The translations under genes and the position numbers were made by a program. Below are positions 7,610 to 11,531 of a stretch of DNA of 11,531 nt, one piece after another. This stretch comes from Oscillospiraceae bacterium (lineage in GTDB: Bacteria > Bacillota > Clostridia > Saccharofermentanales > Saccharofermentanaceae): NCBI GenBank assembly GCA_902782985.1, contig CACZPC010000198.1:1-11531 (forward strand), read 5' to 3'. Every line of letters starts with the position of its first letter. Within the stretch, counting starts at the first letter, position 1. The notes under the pieces are model-generated. The model had not been told where the DNA came from. It did no database searches and saw only the letters and a program-made list of their open reading frames with translations.

Positions 7610-7659
7610 AGTTCTATTATCCGTTATTATCGTTACGTAATAATGAACAAACGAAAGCG

Positions 7660-7687
7660 ATTATATTAATGTTCTCCAGCTTTTAAA
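7660..7687 (-). promoter_or_regulatory. Possible promoter of the GGDEF-EAL gene
   Basis: On the minus strand TTTAAA (7687-7682), a 16-bp spacer and TATAAT (7665-7660) overlap the end of the HAD gene, giving a start near 7653. A 6-bp inverted repeat (TTATTA / TAATAA, 7624-7643) lies in the resulting leader. The -10 is perfect and the -35 poor, so co-transcription with the HAD gene is also possible. Confidence 0.35.
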
Positions 7688-8362
7688 GCAATAGTCACTT
7701 TCTTTTGCCATCTCTTCCCATTGTGCTCCGTGGTTGCAACCGATGTCATCGTAGACGGCACATGTTCCGAATCCGCCTGACTTTGCACCCCTGATGGCAG
7801 CCGGGATATCCTCGAATACGAGGCAGGATGCCGGCCGGATCCCCAAAGCAGAAGAAGTAATAAGATATATACGGGGCTCGCTCTTGTTGACATTCTCTCC
7901 GATGTCTTCGAGCGTGACGAGTTTATCGATATATCGCGAAATGCCGTTAGACTCTATTGCCGCAGTTGCATTTCGAGCAGAAAGCGCGGTGGCACAGGCG
8001 ATCTTCAATCCTGCGCGGTGTGCTGCATCAATATATTCTTCAGCTCCATCCTTAAGTTTGATCTTTTCTTTATATTCTCTATAGACCATGCTGTTCCATT
8101 CGGCCATGATCTCCTCGGGAGATTCCCTGAGGGAAAATCTCTCTTTGGTATAGACTGCACCTTCCTCCATTGAAGAGCTCTTGACGAACTCGGTGTAGTC
8201 GGGCGTGACCTCGAAGCCTCTCCTGCTTAGGAATTCCTGATCGACACGAAACCATAATGTCATGGAATCCAGGAGCGTACCGTCAAGGTCGAATATAAGC
8301 GCTTCAAACCTTTTCTTTATTTCTTCTATATTTGGTAAAACCATCTCGCATATTATAAACAT
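7661..8362 (-). CDS. HAD-superfamily hydrolase, beta-phosphoglucomutase-like
   Basis: The 233-residue protein has HAD motif I FDLDGTLLDS (Asp25 nucleophile, Asp27), motif II Thr125 in ACATAL, motif III Lys160 in NKSEPRIYL and motif IV EDIPAAIRGAKSGG (Glu184, Asp185). The helical cap lies between motifs I and II, as in subfamily IA phosphatases such as phosphoglycolate phosphatase, beta-phosphoglucomutase or sugar-phosphate phosphatases. It should remove phosphate from a small metabolite in the cytoplasm; the substrate is not predictable. The start is uncertain: ATG 8362 has AAGGAT almost touching it, and the second ATG at 8344 has no clear ribosome site. It is divergent from the alpha/beta hydrolase gene. 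Confidence 0.88.
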   Translation of the reverse strand: MFIICEMVLPNIEEIKKRFEALIFDLDGTLLDSMTLWFRVDQEFLSRRGFEVTPDYTEFVKSSSMEEGAVYTKERFSLRESPEEIMAEWNSMVYREYKEKIKLKDGAEEYIDAAHRAGLKIACATALSARNATAAIESNGISRYIDKLVTLEDIGENVNKSEPRIYLITSSALGIRPASCLVFEDIPAAIRGAKSGGFGTCAVYDDIGCNHGAQWEEMAKESDYCFKSWRTLI

Positions 8363-8380
8363 ATCCTTATTAAATTGAAA

Positions 8381-8411
8381 TTGACAATATTACGCTTACA
8401 TGAAATATTAG
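8381..8411 (+). promoter_or_regulatory. Promoter of the alpha/beta hydrolase gene
   Basis: TTGACA (8381-8386) is a perfect -35 box, with TATTAG (8406-8411) 19 bp downstream as a fair -10. Transcription would start near 8418, which rules out the upstream in-frame TTG at 8375 and supports the ATG at 8444. Confidence 0.5.
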
Positions 8412-8443
8412 AAACAAACCTGATTCAGTTGACCGGAGGGTAT

Positions 8444-9301
8444 ATGGGTATCGTAGATCGAAAGGCTGAGACGGCCAGAGAATATTTCATTACTAGCTGT
8501 CTGTCATATGATACACCGAGGCTTGAAGCGGAAGTGTATCCTGCGGGAGTACGTGTCTTGGAAGAATTGAACTATTCTCGTGATCTTCACTATGATATAT
8601 ATATCGGTGATGATAAGTCGCACGACGAGATATTTCTTCTGATCCACGGAGGAGCTTTTGTATACGGATCCAAGGAACTGGATAAATGCTTCGGTATGCA
8701 TCTGGCGCTTGAAAGCGGTATCCCTGTCGCCAATATAGATTACACTCTTATGCCGGACACGGATCTTAAGGGACAGCTTCAGGAGATAATGGCCGCAGTA
8801 GAAAAGCTGTCGGCTGATCATGGGATCAGGAGATTTCATACTGTCGGTGATTCGGCCGGCGGATATCTCGCATTGATAGCGGCCATCCTCATCAATTCGG
8901 AGGAGGCGCGAAATGCTTTCGGACTTGACCTGGGATGTGATGCTGCGGCGGACAGTGTTAATATGATCTGCGGTATGTATAAAACAACTGATGATCTTTT
9001 TCCGGGCGTCTATTTCGAGACGGATGAGAAGCTTCCCGATCTTATCTATGATCTGTCGGAGGCCGTAAGGAGATACGGCTGTCCCCGTACTGTTATAGTA
9101 ACGGGGGACAAGGATTTTCTTGAGAAGGACGATCGGACATTTCATGAATTCCTGACGGATATGGGAGTAGAAGTAAAGTTTTATGACGCGGTATCGACAG
9201 ATGAGAGGCAGATGTATCACGTTTTTCCGATATCAAATCCTGCATGGCCTGAAGGCAGGAAAGCAATAGAGATGATAACCGATAACGCGGCAGGCAGATA
9301 A
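8444..9301 (+). CDS. Alpha/beta hydrolase of the hormone-sensitive-lipase (HSL) type
   Basis: The 285-residue protein carries the HSL-family oxyanion motif HGGAFVYG (68-75), the nucleophile elbow GDSAGG with Ser137, a candidate acid residue Asp222 or Asp224 in VTGDKDFL, and His259 in MYHVFPI near the end, so the catalytic triad appears complete. Such enzymes are esterases or lipases acting on short acyl esters, often used for acetylated sugars or xenobiotics. There is no signal peptide, so it is cytoplasmic. The ATG at 8444 is preceded by GGAGGG only 3 nt away, which is short but the best site available. The substrate is unknown. It is a single-gene transcript, with its own promoter upstream and a strong terminator downstream. 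Confidence 0.88.
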   Translation: MGIVDRKAETAREYFITSCLSYDTPRLEAEVYPAGVRVLEELNYSRDLHYDIYIGDDKSHDEIFLLIHGGAFVYGSKELDKCFGMHLALESGIPVANIDYTLMPDTDLKGQLQEIMAAVEKLSADHGIRRFHTVGDSAGGYLALIAAILINSEEARNAFGLDLGCDAAADSVNMICGMYKTTDDLFPGVYFETDEKLPDLIYDLSEAVRRYGCPRTVIVTGDKDFLEKDDRTFHEFLTDMGVEVKFYDAVSTDERQMYHVFPISNPAWPEGRKAIEMITDNAAGR

Positions 9302-9307
9302 AATAAA

Positions 9308-9335
9308 ACGGATCTTTCGAATGTGAAAGATCCGT
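9308..9335. terminator. Bidirectional intrinsic terminator between the hydrolase gene and ribU
   Basis: An 11-bp perfect stem (9308-9318 with 9325-9335, core CGGATCTTTC) closes on the loop GAATGT. The plus-strand tail is T-rich (TGTTGTTTG) and the minus-strand tail is TTTTATTT, so it can serve both converging genes. Confidence 0.88.
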
Positions 9336-9364
9336 TGTTGTTTGTATGCTGTTATCAGGTCTTA

Positions 9365-10000
9365 TCAGTGGGTCTTGTTGTATATCTTTCCGATAAGATT
9401 TGAGATGGGCTTATATACCCAGAAGGTAATGAAAGATACCACGATACCCTTAAAGAGGTTAAAGGGAAGAAATCCCCAGAGTATAAGTGAGAGCTTGGAT
9501 GTGATAAGAGGATTTACAGCGTTGCTCATTCCGATTATCGCTTCGGTGGAAAAATTCAATACCGAACCGTAGAGAGGAAGGGTAACGAAGAAGTTCAGAG
9601 GGCAGGCAAGTAAGCAGAGAGCTCCTGTTGCAACTGCCATGGCGATGACTGCTCCCTTTCTGGTCCTGATCTTCTTATAGATGCTTCCTGCAGTAAACAC
9701 ATAGATGCTTCCCGTAAGGAAATTGGATGCTTCGCCGATGCCCATCGTTCCCGTAGCGGGAAGGTGGATAAGATTCTTTAAGAGCTCGATGATCACACCG
9801 TAGATCGGCCCCAGTGCAAAGGAACCCACAAGTACCGGCACCTCGGAGAAGTCAAACTTCAAAAAAGGCGGCATAAAGGGAAGCGGGATCTCAAGGTACA
9901 TAAGTACTACTGCGAGTGCCGTCATTACGGCAGTGCAGGTGATCTTGGTGATCACGGCTCTTCTGGCAGATACAGTGTTCTTGGTGGAAATTTCGGACAT
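9365..10000 (-). CDS. ribU: Riboflavin ECF transporter substrate-binding subunit RibU
   Basis: The 211-residue membrane protein has the RibU family layout: a cytoplasmic N-terminus, an ECF-typical first helix with ALAVVLMYLEIPLPF, then FLKFDFSEVPVLVG and GPIYGVIIELLKNLIH, and about six helices in all. The S-component binds riboflavin (or FMN) outside the cell membrane and works with the shared EcfA/EcfA'/EcfT energy module, which is not in this window. An FMN riboswitch lies immediately upstream on the same strand, which fixes the substrate with good confidence. The start is ATG 10000, with GGAAGGAG ending 10 nt upstream at the riboswitch 3' end. Confidence 0.95.
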   Translation of the reverse strand: MSEISTKNTVSARRAVITKITCTAVMTALAVVLMYLEIPLPFMPPFLKFDFSEVPVLVGSFALGPIYGVIIELLKNLIHLPATGTMGIGEASNFLTGSIYVFTAGSIYKKIRTRKGAVIAMAVATGALCLLACPLNFFVTLPLYGSVLNFSTEAIIGMSNAVNPLITSKLSLILWGFLPFNLFKGIVVSFITFWVYKPISNLIGKIYNKTH

Positions 10001-10012
10001 AAAAAAACAACT

Positions 10013-10156
10013 CCTTCCATCCGGACTTTACCGTCGGCCACGGAATCTCACCGTGTCAGTCCCGCCTTAAAAGATTTGACGGGAGTAGCGGGCTTACCAT
10101 CTGAGCTGTTGCTTCAGGTTCACCGCCGGTCGAGGAATTACGCCTCGCCTTGGATT
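10013..10156 (-). ncRNA. FMN riboswitch (RFN element)
   Basis: On the minus strand the conserved RFN blocks appear in order: GAGGCGTAATTCCTCGACCGG with GGCGGTGAACC, the variable arm, AGCCCGC near 10093, GACACGGTGAGATTCCGTGGCCGACGG (from about 10058) and AGTCCGGATGGAAG (about 10027-10014). The 3' end contains the ribosome site GGAAGGAG of ribU, so FMN binding could block translation of ribU. The run of seven T after it lies between ribosome site and start codon and is not preceded by an obvious terminator stem, so I favour translational control over termination. Confidence 0.95.
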
Positions 10157-10164
10157 ACGCGGTC

Positions 10165-10193
10165 ATTATAATCGCAACGGAGGAATTGTTCAA
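10165..10193 (-). promoter_or_regulatory. Promoter of the FMN riboswitch / ribU transcript
   Basis: TTGAAC (10193-10188), a 17-bp spacer and a perfect TATAAT (10170-10165) precede the riboswitch by a few bases. The site lies just after the stop codon of the VanY-like gene, so ribU has its own transcript although it points the same way. Confidence 0.75.
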
Positions 10194-10203
10194 GTATATA
10201 TCG

Positions 10204-11109
10204 CTATTCGTCCCAGGGGACTACCTGCGCTATTCCGTAATATGCTTCAAGTGACATGTCATTCTCGTAAAGATATGTCGCAAGCTCGACGCCGACATAT
10301 CTGTAATGCCATGCTTCCTGGCCGTACCCGGTCTCATATGCATAATCAAGCTGATATCTTCTTATAAATCCGTATTCATAGCAGTGCTCGTTTACCCATT
10401 GTCCGGTTGTCGTCTCACCGAACTCGTCAAGGATCTCATATACACCTTCGGGAGTTATATCGAGTGCCAGACCGAGCTGATGTTCGGATCTTCCGGGCCA
10501 TGCATTCTTCTGGCACGCGAAAGCCGTGCCTCGCAAGTTGGCTGATCTGTAGAAGAGGTATTCCTGGATATTGGAATCTCTGTAACCTGACACCAGGAAA
10601 AGCCCCTGTCCCGTTGCTTCCTTGCATGCATCGTACATGAGGTTCCATGCATCACAGGCCTCCTGCCTGAGCTGCTGGTCCATGGAATGAGGTGCATCCA
10701 CCAGGTCTGAAGGTTCATAGTCCAGAGGAAGAGCATAGTATTTATTGACTACTACGGTGATGTCATCGGGATTCGTTACGATCTCGGCTCTTACCGATCT
10801 GGGGTCCACGAATCCGTCATACCAGACCTCGTCATATTGCGGCTCCACATATTCGGGCACGGGAGTAGGCACCGGAGTGGGCGTCGGAGACGGGGAGGGA
10901 GTAGGTGAAGGGGACGGTGTCGGCGTGGATTCGGGAGCCGTCGAAGATGTTTCTTCGGTAACCGCCGAAGCCTCCTCTGAAGGAGACGGTCTGAGCACCG
11001 AGCATCCGCTTATCGGACACAACAAAGCGGCGACCGTTACGGTCACCGCAAGTTTCTTTAATCTGTCGTATCGATCACTTATCGGCATATTCCCTGCATG
11101 TGCTGTCAT
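10204..11109 (-). CDS. VanY-like D,D-carboxypeptidase lipoprotein (peptidase M15B)
   Basis: The 301-residue protein has a lipoprotein signal: charged N-terminus, hydrophobic core and lipobox ISGC with Cys36. Then comes a Thr/Pro/Ser-rich linker (about 60-86) that would span the wall. The peptidase domain (about 95-290) carries SGYRDSN (174-180), SEHQLGLALDI with zinc ligands His210 and Asp217, and EAWHYRYVG with Glu265 and zinc ligand His268. All M15B zinc and catalytic residues are present. The enzyme should remove the terminal D-Ala from peptidoglycan stem peptides outside the membrane. The start is ambiguous: ATG 11109 (overlapping the upstream gene by 35 nt) or ATG 11088 (14 nt overlap), the latter giving a more compact signal peptide. 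No van resistance genes lie nearby, so a wall-trimming role is likelier than glycopeptide resistance. Confidence 0.9.
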   Translation of the reverse strand: MTAHAGNMPISDRYDRLKKLAVTVTVAALLCPISGCSVLRPSPSEEASAVTEETSSTAPESTPTPSPSPTPSPSPTPTPVPTPVPEYVEPQYDEVWYDGFVDPRSVRAEIVTNPDDITVVVNKYYALPLDYEPSDLVDAPHSMDQQLRQEACDAWNLMYDACKEATGQGLFLVSGYRDSNIQEYLFYRSANLRGTAFACQKNAWPGRSEHQLGLALDITPEGVYEILDEFGETTTGQWVNEHCYEYGFIRRYQLDYAYETGYGQEAWHYRYVGVELATYLYENDMSLEAYYGIAQVVPWDE

Positions 11110-11531
11110 AATTCTCGACAGTTCCGATATCTATGCACTTTCCGTCACCCTTGAATGCGTATACGGGCATCTTCTTATAAAGCCATGAGGGGAAGTTTCC
11201 GGGTGCATCGGGGGAATTGCCCTCTGCGATATATTCATTAAAGAGCGGGAGGATCTCTCTGCCGTAGAAATATGTGGCGTAGATGCCCCATTCACTCTTG
11301 GGCTCCCTGGGCTTTTCCTCCATATCCGTGACTTTTCCGTCATCGTCGAGGATGGCGATGGCGAGCTTCTGCCTCTGGTGCAGCTCGGGGACATGGATCG
11401 CGATAAGCGTAGGAGCGTTCTTCTCTCTGAAGAAGCGGTACATGTTCTCGATGCTGTATGTGAAGATATTATCTCCTGCGAGAACACAGATATCATCATC
11501 GACGGATTCCTGCTCGATCGTATAGATGATA
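11075..11531 (-). CDS. Sugar nucleotidyltransferase (RmlA/GlmU-like NTP transferase), 5' part missing
   Basis: The frame is open from the right edge to TGA at 11075; 151 complete codons are visible. GDNIF near the visible start resembles the metal-binding GDN/GDH motif of nucleotide-sugar pyrophosphorylases, followed by EEKPREPKSEW (the EKP sugar-binding region) and the typical C-terminal DIGTVENYD. The family joins a sugar 1-phosphate to an NTP to give an NDP-sugar plus pyrophosphate in the cytoplasm. The visible part resembles glucose-1-phosphate thymidylyl- or uridylyl-transferases, but the N-terminal signature GxGTRLxPxT lies outside the window, so the nucleotide and sugar are uncertain. 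It overlaps the start of the VanY-like gene and is probably translated with it. Confidence 0.88.
   Translation of the reverse strand, partial: IIYTIEQESVDDDICVLAGDNIFTYSIENMYRFFREKNAPTLIAIHVPELHQRQKLAIAILDDDGKVTDMEEKPREPKSEWGIYATYFYGREILPLFNEYIAEGNSPDAPGNFPSWLYKKMPVYAFKGDGKCIDIGTVENYDSTCREYADK

Noticed and set aside
7624..7643. TTATTA / TAATAA inverted repeat upstream of the GGDEF-EAL gene
   Set aside because: The arms are only 6 bp, AT-only and 8 bp apart, which is expected by chance in an AT-rich gap; kept only as a note in the promoter entry.
8504..9220. 238-codon open frame on the minus strand
   Set aside because: It is antisense to the alpha/beta hydrolase, which has a complete HGG, GDSAGG and His triad pattern.
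10001..10008. T-run after the FMN riboswitch as a terminator tail
   Set aside because: No GC-rich hairpin lies directly before it, and the ribosome site sits between the aptamer and the T-run, so it is better read as the spacer before the ribU start.
10840..10930. Repetitive GTGTAGGTG-like DNA and a plus-strand frame rich in Gly and Val
   Set aside because: This is the coding sequence of the Thr/Pro/Ser linker of the lipoprotein read backwards, not a repeat element or separate gene.
1..11531. CRISPR array, insertion sequence, phage, toxin-antitoxin or tRNA genes
   Set aside because: I found no regularly spaced repeats, transposase or integrase motifs, terminal inverted repeats, or cloverleaf with a CCA-type acceptor end on either strand.

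Overview
The window looks like ordinary chromosome from a low-to-moderate GC Firmicute of the class Clostridia, plausibly a gut or rumen anaerobe. The evidence is a T-box leader, an FMN riboswitch in front of a RibU-type ECF transporter subunit, purine-rich Shine-Dalgarno sites, a lipoprotein with a Thr/Pro/Ser-rich linker, and a YfhO-like membrane protein. I see no insertion sequence, phage gene, CRISPR array, tRNA or rRNA. Base composition and codon use look uniform by eye, so there is no sign of recent transfer.

Layout. Positions 1-1361 (minus) carry the 5' part of an unusual fusion: an XRE-type helix-turn-helix, then a cupin domain, then an ATP-dependent acyl-CoA synthetase of the medium-chain (ACSM-like) type. 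It runs off the left edge. Its roughly 350-nt leader (about 1715 to 1362) is a T-box riboswitch with its own promoter and terminator. The likely specifier is AUC (Ile), with GUC (Val) as the alternative. Divergent from it is an extended SDR / dihydroflavonol-reductase-like gene (1922-2899) with a palindrome sitting on its probable -10 box, followed by a terminator. Next come maf (3056-3667) and, overlapping it by 13 nt, a large YfhO-like polytopic membrane protein (3655-5793).

On the minus strand, converging on and overlapping the membrane-protein gene by 32 bp, lies a membrane-anchored GGDEF-EAL protein with both signature motifs degenerate (5762-7609), preceded by a HAD phosphatase gene (7661-8362). 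A divergent HSL-type alpha/beta hydrolase (8444-9301) ends at a bidirectional terminator. From the right edge, read on the minus strand, there is a partial sugar-nucleotidyltransferase (11075-11531), overlapped by a VanY-like lipoprotein carboxypeptidase (10204-11109), and then ribU (9365-10000) with its own promoter and FMN riboswitch.

The most interesting element is the T-box in front of an acyl-CoA synthetase. T-boxes sense uncharged tRNA and normally control aminoacyl-tRNA synthetase, amino-acid biosynthesis or transport genes. A branched-chain specifier would fit a route known physiologically in rumen anaerobes, in which branched-chain volatile fatty acids (2-methylbutyrate or isobutyrate) are activated to CoA esters and reductively carboxylated to the keto acids of Ile or Val. 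That assignment is inference and depends on the specifier. The other genes look like housekeeping or common accessory functions.
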